The translations under genes and the position numbers were made by a program. The notes beneath the pieces were generated by a model, which was not told the origin of the DNA, did not search any database, and was given only the letters and a program-made list of their open reading frames with translations. A DNA stretch of 52,983 nt from Sulfolobales archaeon. GTDB taxonomy: Archaea > Thermoproteota > Thermoprotei_A > Sulfolobales > AG1. The stretch spans positions 1 to 52,983 of the forward strand of contig JAWAXC010000005.1 in assembly GCA_038897115.1 (NCBI GenBank), in the 5' to 3' direction. Every line of letters starts with the position of its first letter. Within the stretch, counting starts at the first letter, position 1. Positions 24,900 through 34,038 of the stretch are shown here, piece after piece.

Positions 24900-26240
24900 T
24901 CACGTTACCCTTCTAAATTTTATAGATGCTAGCCCACCGCTTAATTCGATCTCTGTGTCAACAATGCCCTTGGGGTTCTGCTGCACCATGAGCTCTCTAT
25001 CGATATCTACCCTAGCCCAGCCACCTACTTTATCCAATCTATATATAACTCCAACACCGCTCGGGACCCTAGCCTCTAGATCTAGGATTCCGCCGGAGAG
25101 ATCGATGCTCACCTTCGATTTCCCTTCAAATGCCGTGTAGCCTAGATCTATATCTATCTTTCCCCCAGCAACATCTATAGACAACTCTGAATCTCTTAAA
25201 CCATCGATTCTAGTGTTTACTAGTCCACCTGAGAAGGATCCTCTGAATCTCTTGACACCATGTTGAATCTCTATAGAGATTTGAGCCCCGCTAGAATCTA
25301 AGAAAAGCTCGTCCAGCACTTTGCTAGGTGTTTTAACAGTAACGCTACATCCCGAAGCGCTGATCTTTAGAGTATTACTTCTCATAGAAACATCATAATC
25401 ACATCTATTATCCCCATATATAGATACCTCAGCCTCCGAACCCTCTCCATCCTTTATCTCAATCCTCGCCCCGCTGAGGTCTAGATGTACGGAGTTGACA
25501 CCCTGATACTTCTCTCTATATATCAGGGTCTGATCCTTGGATATGGATCTCGATATAGATGATGTAACAGCATTGAGTATGCTCGGCACTATGGAAGATA
25601 TGGTGGAGCTAACAGCCTCGATCACCTGTGACACCATTTCAGCCGAGGCTATTCTAGATGCTCCCGTCTTTATGGATACAACATTCCTTGCCTTGGCCTG
25701 GACTATAGATCTTAGTTTCTCGGGGACGGTTAGGGATATCACATTGCTTATTTCCTCAACAACCTCGTTAAAGAGATCTGGATCGATGTCTTCGGCAACC
25801 TCAACCCTTAGAGCGTCTTTTACTAGAAGCCTCTTCCCCCTAGATCTTATACTCTCTAGAAGGCCTCTATCTATAATAAGCCTGAGAGCATCGCCCAGTA
25901 TAACTAGATCGTTGCCCTTCCCAGTCTTTGCCACCGCCTCCACAGCCTCTCCAGGCTTTGAAGGCTCTCTAGATGTTGCCTCTTCCCCCCTAATCATCTT
26001 GATCGCGTTATAAGCCTTTCTACCGAGATCCGTTAGCTCGTAGAGCCCCTTCTCATTCTTCCTTATAAATCCAGCCATTTTTCTTAGATGAAAAGTCATT
26101 GTCCCAGTATCCCTTACATCTGCATCGTCCATAAGCTCGGTAAAGCTTCTAGGGCCCTTCTCGGCTATGCTCTCTATAATAGCCCTTCTAATTCTATGGC
26201 TTATCACCTCGAATATCTTCTCTGTATCGTCGCTCGACAT
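24900..26240 (-). CDS. HTH (ArsR-like) protein fused to a DUF4097-like beta-repeat domain
   Basis: The N-terminal 80 residues form a winged helix (VISHRIRRAIIESIAEKG, FTELMDDADV, GTMTFHLRKMAGFIRKNEKGLYELTDLG). A helical middle part (about 110-255) follows. The last 190 residues are short beta repeats typical of putative adhesin/DUF4097 proteins, with recurring D-L-S-G-A/G patterns (HLDLSGARIEI, LDSSGAQISIEI, IDVAGGKIDIDL, IDLSGGILDL, IELSGGLASI). No membrane helix is seen, so it is presumably cytoplasmic. I prefer the ATG at 26240, with GGAG seven bases upstream; the open frame continues to 26339. It is divergent from an ABC exporter operon and may regulate it (inference). Confidence 0.75.
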   Translation of the reverse strand: MSSDDTEKIFEVISHRIRRAIIESIAEKGPRSFTELMDDADVRDTGTMTFHLRKMAGFIRKNEKGLYELTDLGRKAYNAIKMIRGEEATSREPSKPGEAVEAVAKTGKGNDLVILGDALRLIIDRGLLESIRSRGKRLLVKDALRVEVAEDIDPDLFNEVVEEISNVISLTVPEKLRSIVQAKARNVVSIKTGASRIASAEMVSQVIEAVSSTISSIVPSILNAVTSSISRSISKDQTLIYREKYQGVNSVHLDLSGARIEIKDGEGSEAEVSIYGDNRCDYDVSMRSNTLKISASGCSVTVKTPSKVLDELFLDSSGAQISIEIQHGVKRFRGSFSGGLVNTRIDGLRDSELSIDVAGGKIDIDLGYTAFEGKSKVSIDLSGGILDLEARVPSGVGVIYRLDKVGGWARVDIDRELMVQQNPKGIVDTEIELSGGLASIKFRRVT

Positions 26241-26372
26241 GATATCTCCACTATATAGGGGTGGCTCGTCAAGCTTATAGATTATGCAGAGCCGTCTCGG
26301 CATAGGATTTGGATTGTATTTGCAGAGTCTTCTCCGCATCAGCCTTATAGATGACGATTTTGATCAAAAAGC

Positions 26373-27275
26373 GTGGTGAAACCATTGGAGGCCGTGGTCG
26401 CCGAGTCCCTTGCAAAGCAATATGAAAACAATGTATGGGGAGCTAGGGATATCAGCTTCACAGCAGGCTATGGAGAGGTAACAGTGCTTCTAGGACCCAA
26501 CGGCGCTGGGAAAACAACCACTATCAAGATGCTCACAACCATTATAAGGCCTACCAGGGGTAGGGGCTTTGTAGCGGGTTATGATATATATAGGGATTGG
26601 AGGAAGATCAGAAGAAACATAGCCCTTATGCCCCAGAACAGCGATCCAGACCCCAACTGGACCCCATACGAGGCTGTTAAATGGTATCTCGTTACAAGGG
26701 GTTTTTCTATATCAGATGCGGGTAGAGAGGCTAGGCATTGGCTTGAGGAGCTAGGGCTCTGGGATCAGAGGAATAGGTCTCTCTGGGGGCTGAGCGGTGG
26801 TCAGGGGAGAAGGGTTCTCGCAGCAATGGTTCTAGCGAGTGGAGCACAGATTGTTTTTCTTGATGAGCCGAGCTCTGGACTGGATGTCGAGGCTAAATAT
26901 AAGATCTGGGGGTCTATTAGAAGGGCTTGCAGATATGGGAGGGCTATAATATATACTACTCACGAAATGAGAGAGGCCGAGATCCTAGCCGATAAGGTGG
27001 TTATAATAAGCAATGGGGTTGTAAGAGCCATCGGAGATCCTCGAAAGCTTGTGGAGACCCTACCATATAGATATAAAATATTGGTGAGAGACGGCGGTGA
27101 AGCCCCTAACCCTGTTGCCAAAGCGAGGGTTGGAGATGTTCTCATAGCATATTATGCAAATAGATCTGACGCCCTCTCAGCTATCGAGGCCTCCTCAGCT
27201 GATAGGATCTCTATAGAGCCTGTTAGCCTCGAGGATGCCTATCTATACTATATAGGGGTGGTGGGGAGTGATTAG
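26373..27275 (+). CDS. ABC transporter ATP-binding protein, ABC-2 exporter type
   Basis: A 300-residue nucleotide-binding subunit with all motifs: Walker A GPNGAGKTT at 41-49, Q-loop Gln88 (MPQNS), signature LSGGQ at 140-144, Walker B VFLDEP at 161-166 and switch His197 (TTHEMREAE). The C-terminal 80 residues resemble the DrrA/CcmA-type extension (IEPVSLEDAYLYYIG). The start is a GTG at 26373. It overlaps the permease gene by eight bases, so both form one exporter for an unknown substrate, such as a drug, lipid or polysaccharide. Confidence 0.93.
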   Translation: MVKPLEAVVAESLAKQYENNVWGARDISFTAGYGEVTVLLGPNGAGKTTTIKMLTTIIRPTRGRGFVAGYDIYRDWRKIRRNIALMPQNSDPDPNWTPYEAVKWYLVTRGFSISDAGREARHWLEELGLWDQRNRSLWGLSGGQGRRVLAAMVLASGAQIVFLDEPSSGLDVEAKYKIWGSIRRACRYGRAIIYTTHEMREAEILADKVVIISNGVVRAIGDPRKLVETLPYRYKILVRDGGEAPNPVAKARVGDVLIAYYANRSDALSAIEASSADRISIEPVSLEDAYLYYIGVVGSD

Positions 27276-27999
27276 AATTTTAAAAGCCATTAGATCGGTT
27301 ATCGGCATAGCTAGGCTGGTTATGGCTTTCTCTATAAGGCAGCCTGCATGGATTATCCAGAGCATCTTCATACAAATCTCTATAGCTATAATACTCTGGA
27401 TCTGGGGAGGTTCTCGGGGTTTTGAGTATTTCATAACGGGTGGCACAATCATGACAGCATTTGGCTATGGAATCAACATAGTAGGCCAGGTGATTGGATG
27501 GCACAAGGTGGCGAGGATACTCGAGCTATTCATAGTATCACCAACATCGCTAAGGCTATACACCATCGGCATCTTCCTAGGCGGCATATTGTTTGTGATC
27601 CCAAGCCTCCTGGTCTTCATAGGCCTGGGAGTTGTGGTTGGCTATACATGGCTTGCAATTATATCTATAGTAACATCGATCCCTGTTATGATGGTATCAG
27701 CATTGATAGGGGTTGCCATAGCACTAAGTATCAGAAAACCTGGGAATGTATCGGCCATAACAAATCCAATAGCATCTGTATTATCATTCCTCCCACCCGT
27801 ACTATACCCAGCAACAACCCTCCCAGAATACCTCAGATACCCATCGCTACTAATACCAACCGTGGCTGGAGCCGAGCTTGCGAGGAGCATAGGAGGCTTG
27901 GGAGCAGCTGCAGATCCACAGATTCTAGTAGGAATCCTATTAATATGGATCACCATAATTCTAGTTATAATAAATAGATTAGGTGTGAAGACCCTTTAG
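27268..27999 (+). CDS. ABC-2 type transporter permease
   Basis: The 243-residue membrane subunit has six hydrophobic helices and the ABC-2 layout. An amphipathic N-terminus (RILKAIRSVIGIARLVMAF) is followed by helices around 28-48, 55-75, 95-115, 120-145 and 165-185, and one at the C-terminus. The conserved loop before the last helices reads SFLPPVLYPATTLPEYLRYPSLLIPT, similar to the P-x-x-L/P-x-x-x-x-x-P region of DrrB-like permeases. It starts with GTG inside the ATPase gene. The neighbouring divergent HTH/DUF4097 gene is a plausible local regulator. Confidence 0.88.
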   Translation: MIRILKAIRSVIGIARLVMAFSIRQPAWIIQSIFIQISIAIILWIWGGSRGFEYFITGGTIMTAFGYGINIVGQVIGWHKVARILELFIVSPTSLRLYTIGIFLGGILFVIPSLLVFIGLGVVVGYTWLAIISIVTSIPVMMVSALIGVAIALSIRKPGNVSAITNPIASVLSFLPPVLYPATTLPEYLRYPSLLIPTVAGAELARSIGGLGAAADPQILVGILLIWITIILVIINRLGVKTL

Positions 28000-28127
28000 C
28001 TGCATCGGTTAAAAGGAGGCACATTGCTAGAGCCATCTATAATCCACTCTATACAATCAATATCCACTTCGATCTATGTTTATATATCTCTCTTCTTAAC
28101 ATATGAATATGGCGATGCATCTGGAAA

Positions 28128-28760
28128 ATGATCGAATCGAAAAAAGATAGTAGAGGATCTAAAGGCGGTGTTAAGACCTTGGGTAGGTATTTGATGATGA
28201 GTGGTGAGCATCTAGAGAAGCTTTTAGATGGGAGGAAGAAGACAACGATAAGGCTTGGAAGAATAGTTCCTAAGTATAAGGAAATCATCATCCATAGCAG
28301 GGGTAGGCCAGCATGTATCGCAGAGATCATAGGCTATAGATTTAAAAGGGTATCCGAGCTAAGTGATGATGATGCCCAGAGAGACGGGTTCAGATCTCTG
28401 GAGGAGCTGATTAGAGAGCTGAGGAGGAGATATGGAGACATTTCTCTTGAGGATGAGGTAACAATCATAGAGCTCAGGGTATTGAATAAGATCCCTTCAG
28501 AGGCTGTTAGAGATCCATATAGAGGTTTAAAACCCCATGTGATAGCTAGGCTAGCGCTGGAGAGATATAGAGATGAGCTAGATGCGGAGGAGATCAGGGT
28601 GTTGGAGGAGATTTTGAGGAGCAGGAGTATTCGGAGGGCTTCTATAAGGCTATATGGCTCTATAGAGGCTAGGAGGAGGATTAGGCGTATTCTTAGGAGG
28701 ATGGCGGAGAGGATCTCAAGAGATGGTGCTTTAATGGAGAAGCGTTCTAAAGCATCCTAG
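28128..28760 (+). CDS. ASCH (PUA-like) domain protein with basic C-terminal extension
   Basis: Residues 20-120 form an ASCH domain: YLMMSGEHLEKLLDGRKKTTIRLG, then IIIHSRGRPACIAEIIGYRFKRVSELSDDDAQRDGF in family order, ending EDEVTIIELRVL. ASCH domains bind RNA or act as small nucleoside amidohydrolases. The remaining 90 residues (from DPYRGLKPHVIARLALERY) are strongly basic and helical (SRSIRRASIRLYGS, RRRIRRILRRM), fitting nucleic-acid binding. Length is about double a minimal ASCH protein. The gene stands alone between an exporter and a ZIP transporter. The start could also be the ATG-ATG around residue 22-23. Confidence 0.75.
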   Translation: MIESKKDSRGSKGGVKTLGRYLMMSGEHLEKLLDGRKKTTIRLGRIVPKYKEIIIHSRGRPACIAEIIGYRFKRVSELSDDDAQRDGFRSLEELIRELRRRYGDISLEDEVTIIELRVLNKIPSEAVRDPYRGLKPHVIARLALERYRDELDAEEIRVLEEILRSRSIRRASIRLYGSIEARRRIRRILRRMAERISRDGALMEKRSKAS

Positions 28761-28787
28761 GATAATCTGTCCTTCCCATTGTTGGGG

Positions 28788-29654
28788 CTATATCGGTAGG
28801 TTCATAGATGCAAGAGCTGTTTCCACAGCTATTGCTATTAGGAAGCCCAGGAATATTGAGAACCAGAATTTCACCGGATCCCCCCTCAGCTGACCCATGG
28901 CCGAGAGGTTCATGTTAAACACAGAATATATTATCGAGGCCGCTGCAGATGTCATAGCAACATCTATTATAAGCTCGTTGGGAGGTGCTGATGATAGTAT
29001 TAGGGCTCCAACAGCTGTTGGTCCACCAGCTATGAGGCCCAGGATCAGGAGCTTCGTAACAAGCCCCCTAGATGTTATAGCTATCGCCTGCTCACCATTT
29101 GGGAGCGTCTTTGCCAGCCTCACAGCTAGGAGGGGTGATGAGATCGCGAACCCCTCTGTCACATTATGTATCGCGAATCCTATGGAGAGCAGTATTGCTA
29201 GCCCTAGATCTGCTATGGATAGAGCCGAGCCTATCCCTAGCCCCTCACCCAGGTTATGTATTCCAAGGCCTATGGAGAGTAGGAGGCTCAGAGTCCATGG
29301 ATCCATTCTGAGGCCGAGCTTAGCCCACTCCTTCGCCGCTGCACTCCTCGTCTTAAGCCTCCTCTCGATATACGCTAGGATCAGGAGGGTTGCTATCAAT
29401 GCTATACTAGTTGTTACAGCATATACTGTGTAATCCAACCACCTACCCTCCCTAGCCATCTCCTCAGGCTTCTCAACAAGCTCCACAGAGATCTCTGCAA
29501 AGAGATATCCCAGAAGACCCCCGGCCATGGCGTTTAGCATTCCCAGCCTCTCCCTACTTATATTCCTAATAGCGAGGATTGCGAAGCCCAGATATACCGT
29601 TAGCCCTGCGTAGAGGCCCATCGCAACTCCTAGGAGGTTCAAATACTCTCCCAA
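28788..29654 (-). CDS. ZIP-family divalent metal transporter
   Basis: The 288-residue membrane protein carries the ZIP metal-binding helices in series: GLGIHNLGEGLGIG and GFAIHNVTEGFAISSP, each with the H-N-x-x-E-G pattern. About eight helices are visible, and the loop between helices 3 and 4 is charged (YIERRLKTRSAAAKEWAKLG). ZIP proteins move zinc, iron or manganese into the cytoplasm; the exact ion is not decidable. The stop lies close to the convergent ASCH gene. No metal-responsive site is evident upstream. Confidence 0.9.
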   Translation of the reverse strand: MGEYLNLLGVAMGLYAGLTVYLGFAILAIRNISRERLGMLNAMAGGLLGYLFAEISVELVEKPEEMAREGRWLDYTVYAVTTSIALIATLLILAYIERRLKTRSAAAKEWAKLGLRMDPWTLSLLLSIGLGIHNLGEGLGIGSALSIADLGLAILLSIGFAIHNVTEGFAISSPLLAVRLAKTLPNGEQAIAITSRGLVTKLLILGLIAGGPTAVGALILSSAPPNELIIDVAMTSAAASIIYSVFNMNLSAMGQLRGDPVKFWFSIFLGFLIAIAVETALASMNLPI

Positions 29655-29723
29655 TGATTAAAGCTGTTATGGGGCTAATATTTACTACTCCGAGGATCAG
29701 TAACCATTACCCATTGATCCCAG

Positions 29724-30581
29724 CTATTCTCTGCCCTTGAGGATATCCTCTATAGACATTACATGCCTCTTACCATCCCTACCCTGTAGAACCACCTCAT
29801 TACCTGAGACGCTTTCAACTATATATGGGTTGCCCCCCACCTTTATATACATCCCCTCCCTCAGATCCGCTATTCTGAGGCTTATAACCAGCTTAGACCT
29901 CTTATTACCCCTCATACCACCTCTAATCTCGCCCTCCTCAGATGTCTTGATAACCCCTCCCAACTCCTTCCTAATGGTATTTGCTATTGAGTGCGCAGCC
30001 TGTCTAGATGCGAGCTTAAGATCTATCCCCTCTCTAGATGATTTGAACTCAACCACCATAGATCTTATTGCCTCTGGCATGCCAGCGATTATATTCTCAA
30101 CCCTCCTCCTAAGATCCTCACCCATCGATGGATGCCCTCTGATCTGGAGGATAGCCTGGTAACCCCCACCCCTAGCCATATGACATACAGGGCATAGCCT
30201 CCTAACCCTGGAGAGTCTAAGTCTTCTAGACAGCGTATAGATCCTACCTCTGATAGATACCCTCAGCCTAGCCTCCATAGCCTCTCCATATTCAGTGCTA
30301 TATACCCTGAGATCCTCCACCTCAGCTGATTCAAAACCCTCTGGCATGGATATGCTCTCCTCAACAATATATGCTAGCAAAACCCTCTCCTCACCCCCAA
30401 TATCTATAGGGGCTATCCATCTATCGCCAATCCTATAGCTACCACATGATGGGCATTGAACAAGATCAATAGATCTGGGCACTAGATCGACTCCATAGAG
30501 CTCGAGATAGCATTCAACACATAGATGTCTAACCATGGGGATAACAGACTCCTCCCTCCCACATCGAGAGCAGAACCTCAT
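29724..30581 (-). CDS. NMD3-related large-subunit ribosome maturation protein
   Basis: The first 45 residues form a zinc-binding knuckle pair (CSRCGREESVIPMVRHLCVECYLELYG), followed by a second CPSCG around residue 45 and CPVCHMARGGGYQAILQIRG in the middle, as in archaeal NMD3 homologues. In eukaryotes NMD3 escorts the large ribosomal subunit; the archaeal form is thought to act in subunit assembly. The C-terminus (LREGMYIKVGGNPYIVESV, GRDGKRHVMSIEDIL) is an SH3-like RNA-binding fold. I choose the ATG at 30581, preceded by GGAG; an earlier in-frame start (30629) adds 16 unlikely residues. Confidence 0.85.
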   Translation of the reverse strand: MRFCSRCGREESVIPMVRHLCVECYLELYGVDLVPRSIDLVQCPSCGSYRIGDRWIAPIDIGGEERVLLAYIVEESISMPEGFESAEVEDLRVYSTEYGEAMEARLRVSIRGRIYTLSRRLRLSRVRRLCPVCHMARGGGYQAILQIRGHPSMGEDLRRRVENIIAGMPEAIRSMVVEFKSSREGIDLKLASRQAAHSIANTIRKELGGVIKTSEEGEIRGGMRGNKRSKLVISLRIADLREGMYIKVGGNPYIVESVSGNEVVLQGRDGKRHVMSIEDILKGRE

Positions 30582-30813
30582 CCACAGAGCTCCATATGTA
30601 TACAGATATGAGAGGATATATCTTTCCAAAACATAGATAACATGGATGATTAGAGAACCCGGACCTGAGGAGTGATGAGGTCCCGCATATATGACTAAGG
30701 CTATTCACAGCTCTACAGCTCTATAGTTATCATCACAATCATATCTATTATCAATAATGTTTTTACAGCATCAAGGGCTAGGACCCTGTGCTTTTAGAAG
30801 TAGAGGTTGGAAC

Positions 30814-31176
30814 TCACACAATAGAATCTATATTCTTTTCAGAAATAGGATTGCTCCTTATCGTATGCATTTTTATATGCCTTCTTATATTATATAGGAT
30901 CCTCTCGATACCTGCTATGCTTCTAAATAGCTCCACAGCGTTCTTTATATGATCGCCGAGCTCAATCCTCTGGATGAATATCTCATAGGGTGCTCCATCC
31001 CTCTCCTCAACTCTATAGAGATCTGCTACTATGTTAAGCGGGTTCTCCATACACCATATCACCAGCTTTCTATCGCCTATAATAGCTTCTAGATAGCTGT
31101 GACCATAGTTGATCCCTGCTATTTTTTCTAATAGCCTCTCCACCTCTCTATATAGATCTGTGCAGGGGCTGGGCAT
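30814..31176 (-). CDS. Uncharacterised 120-residue protein
   Basis: No family is recognised. The translation looks like a real small soluble protein: an amphipathic helix (DLYREVERLLEKIAGINYG), a beta-rich centre (IIGDRKLVIWCMENPLNIVADLYRVEE), a second helix (IKNAVELFRSIAGIERILYNIRRHI) and a basic tail. Codon use (AGA/AGG, ATA) is like the neighbours. It lies between NMD3 and Pus10 with gaps of 230 bases on either side, so it has its own transcript. Confidence 0.5.
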   Translation of the reverse strand: MPSPCTDLYREVERLLEKIAGINYGHSYLEAIIGDRKLVIWCMENPLNIVADLYRVEERDGAPYEIFIQRIELGDHIKNAVELFRSIAGIERILYNIRRHIKMHTIRSNPISEKNIDSIV

Positions 31177-31412
31177 CGCTTCACCCCTAGCCCTGCTAGC
31201 GACCCTCGGGTCTCTGTGGATTTGTTATCAATAACTCATCTGTTATCTTCATAGCCTTCGATGCACCCCTTATAAGGGATTTTTCTCTTGGGATCTATAT
31301 TTATGTCTTTCCCCTAATGAGCCCTTCTAACCTCTTTCGCTTCAGGCCTAAACATCTCTATTGATCCATACTATTTCTGCCTTAGATTTGGCTATGCCAT
31401 GTATATTATGGG

Positions 31413-32699
31413 ATGGGGCTGGAGGGGCTTATAGAGATCTCTAGGAGGATTCTTAAGAGCTATTCTCTATGTGATAGGTGTTTGGGTAGGCTATATGCTC
31501 GTCTCGGCTATGGATGGGATAATGCTGAGAGGGGCTCTGCTGTTAAGACAATGCTTGTGATGAGATATCACCAGGCTATAGAGATGGGGGATGCTGGTGC
31601 TAGGGAGGAGTTTCTCGAGATGGCTCCTAGGATTGGTGTTAGGGCCTCTGGCCTATATAGAAGGCTGACAGGCTCTGATCTATCCCTTGTTCCATGCTCG
31701 ATATGCGGTGGATCCCTGGATCTATTTATAGAGGAAGCAGCTAGAAAGGCTATGGATCTTCTGAGGAGCTGGGATATCTCGAGATTCCTAGTAGGGGTTG
31801 TTGTTGAGGAGCCTGTAAAGTCTATCGAGGCTGAGATCATCAGGGCCTCTGGATCTATCTATTATGAGGAGCTCAAGGATGAGATAAGCAGGGAGATAGG
31901 CAAGAGGGTAGAAGCCCTCGGAGGGTTTACAGCTGATTTAAGGGATCCTGAGGCAACCATTGTTGTGAGATATCCTAGCGGAGGGATCGATATAGAGGTT
32001 AGAAGCATATTGATAAGGGCTAGGTATTGGAAGAAGTGGAGGATGATAAGCCAGTCAACCATATTGAAGAACGGAAACCCCAAGTACTTCTCGGTACAGG
32101 AGGCATCGAAACCCCTGGCAGAGCTCTTCAGAGGATCCGAGGTAGTTGTGCATGCCTTCGGGAGGGAGGATATAGATGCTAGGATGCTTGGAACCGGTAG
32201 GGGAGCTGTGATCGAGGTTAGATCTCCTAGGAGGAGAAGAGCCAGCCTAGAAGAAGTTCAGGAAGCCCTAAACAGATATAGAGAACTAGTGGAGTTCAAG
32301 GTAGAGGGATGGGGCAGGAAAGGCGAGGTAAGGATAAACAAGAGGAGATCCAGCATTGCAAGGAAGATCTATAGAATCCTAGTGCTAGCCGAAAGAGAAG
32401 TGGGGGAAGAGGAGATCAGGAGACTCGAGAAGGAGATGAGAAACAGAACAATAAGGCAGAGAACACCAACAAGAGCACTCCACAGGAGAAAAGATATAGA
32501 GAGGATAAAACACGTATACCAAGTAAAATGCACCAAGATAGCCGATAACCTCCTCGAATGCCTAGTAGAAGCCTCAGGAGGACTATATATAAAGGAGCTG
32601 GTAAGCGGTGACGACGGAAGAACAAAGCCCAGCTTCGCAGAAATATTAGGGACAGATGTAACATGTATAGAGCTAGATGTGGTTTGGACGGAACTCTAA
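31413..32699 (+). CDS. pus10: tRNA pseudouridine synthase Pus10 (U54/U55)
   Basis: The enzyme makes pseudouridine in the T-loop of archaeal tRNA (positions 54 and 55). The N-terminal part is a THUMP-like RNA-binding domain with the zinc cysteines CDRC (20, 23) and CSIC (95, 98). The catalytic aspartate is Asp255 in AFGREDIDARMLGTGR. The C-terminal block HVYQVKC...ASGGLYIKELVSGDDGRTKPSFAEILG is characteristic of Pus10. The length of 428 matches family members. It faces no partner genes. Confidence 0.93.
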   Translation: MGLEGLIEISRRILKSYSLCDRCLGRLYARLGYGWDNAERGSAVKTMLVMRYHQAIEMGDAGAREEFLEMAPRIGVRASGLYRRLTGSDLSLVPCSICGGSLDLFIEEAARKAMDLLRSWDISRFLVGVVVEEPVKSIEAEIIRASGSIYYEELKDEISREIGKRVEALGGFTADLRDPEATIVVRYPSGGIDIEVRSILIRARYWKKWRMISQSTILKNGNPKYFSVQEASKPLAELFRGSEVVVHAFGREDIDARMLGTGRGAVIEVRSPRRRRASLEEVQEALNRYRELVEFKVEGWGRKGEVRINKRRSSIARKIYRILVLAEREVGEEEIRRLEKEMRNRTIRQRTPTRALHRRKDIERIKHVYQVKCTKIADNLLECLVEASGGLYIKELVSGDDGRTKPSFAEILGTDVTCIELDVVWTEL

Positions 32700-33048
32700 A
32701 ACCTATTCAGATCGACTAAGCCAACAACAAAAACTATTAAAGCTATATTATTTATTAAATATATTTATAAGGTATCAACGAGGTCAAGCTAGTATATGGT
32801 GTGAACGGAAAAGCCTCAATGAAAGAAGGGCATTGATAAAGCATTACTTAGGTATATCCTCTTAACCAAGAATAGCTCGAGAGGAGAGGGATACTAAGTG
32901 AGATATTATCATAGGAAGTCCTAGAATACTTTGAATACCTTGGAGACTTGCTGGCTTTAGAATGCTTTTAGTTATTGGCTCAAAGATTGATGTATAGGGT
33001 ATTTGTGGTTTATAGGGGTGGCTACGATAATAGCCTGGGAGAAGGATC
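32700..33048. other. Intergenic region without a supported gene
   Basis: The 349 bases are AT-rich near 32735-32775 (TTATTTATTAAATATATTTAT), probably promoter DNA. A 62-codon frame that starts inside pus10 and runs to 32865 has no ribosome site and no family look. Nothing else is seen. Confidence 0.5.
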
Positions 33049-33918
33049 TTGATCTCTGTGGGGGGTTCTGAGAGTTTCTTGGCTACGGCCTATGAGTTTC
33101 TATCTAAACTCCCTGGGAAAATAGGTCTAGGAGATATATGCTCAGTAGTGGTCTTCGGTTCAGCTGCAAGACCCTCTGACTTTGTGCCAGGGGTCAGCGA
33201 TATCGATGTTCTAGTTCTGGTGGAGAAAGCTCCGGAGAAGCGCTTCCACTTCTTAGAGTTTATGGGTACTAGAGTCAACATAGTTGTCTTCACTCCAGAG
33301 GATCTGAATCTCTTGATCGAGAAGGGTGATCCCCTGGGCTTCATGCTTAGATACTCCATAGTCCTACTAGATCGTGGATGCCTTGCTCTGATAAAGTCTA
33401 GGCCCAGAATAACCCAGTATACTATAAGGACTCTGAGGAAATCAATTTTCGCGGCTCTAGGGCTAGCAGTAGAAAGTTACTATCTAGAAACGCCTAAAGA
33501 ATCTGTCTCATACCTCTACCACTCGGTGAGGCATCTAGCTAGATATCTCTACTCGCTCAAAGGCGATGAAGAGGGCTTTCCAGTCTCTGATGAGGAGCTG
33601 CTATCCAGAAGCCCAGAGGATCTGAGGGAGCTCCTCAAAAAGCTCATCGAAATGAGAAGAAGAGAAACCAGGACAGAAGAACTTAGAAAAGCTATAGAAG
33701 AGTCGATAGAGTTGATAGCAAGAAAGCTAGGCCTAGAGAAGACGGGGATCGAAGTGCTTGACAGCCTTGCAGACAAGCTATTAGCAGTAGTAGCCTGTGA
33801 AGAGGATACATGGCTTGTATTCCGTGTTGAGTTAATGAGCACTACAGGTTTAAAGAGACTGAGGCTCAGAGGATCCGAGGCTACAGAGGTAGAGGATATC
33901 TTATGCAATCAAAATTAA
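33049..33918 (+). CDS. Nucleotidyltransferase (MNT) domain fused to a helical HEPN-like domain
   Basis: The first 110 residues hold a polymerase-beta-like nucleotidyltransferase: VVFGSAARPSDFVPGVSDIDV with Gly37-Ser38 and Asp51/Asp53, and VNIVVFTPEDL for the third strand. From about residue 120 the protein becomes helical (RTLRKSIFAALGLAVESYY, SYLYHSVRHLARYLYSLKG), like a HEPN partner domain. It ends with a charged coiled-coil-like stretch and a short beta tail. Such fusions combine both halves of an MNT/HEPN toxin-antitoxin-like system. The start is a TTG at 33049; GTG 33058 is possible. Confidence 0.7.
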   Translation: MISVGGSESFLATAYEFLSKLPGKIGLGDICSVVVFGSAARPSDFVPGVSDIDVLVLVEKAPEKRFHFLEFMGTRVNIVVFTPEDLNLLIEKGDPLGFMLRYSIVLLDRGCLALIKSRPRITQYTIRTLRKSIFAALGLAVESYYLETPKESVSYLYHSVRHLARYLYSLKGDEEGFPVSDEELLSRSPEDLRELLKKLIEMRRRETRTEELRKAIEESIELIARKLGLEKTGIEVLDSLADKLLAVVACEEDTWLVFRVELMSTTGLKRLRLRGSEATEVEDILCNQN

Positions 33919-34038
33919 CGTGTTCAACACAAATGCCTCCAGATCCGATAGGCTATAAAGAGAACCATCTAAGTTAGAATGCTCCCGACGTAATTAACAT
34001 ACTATATAGCCCTATAAAACATTTATAGGGGGAATTAT

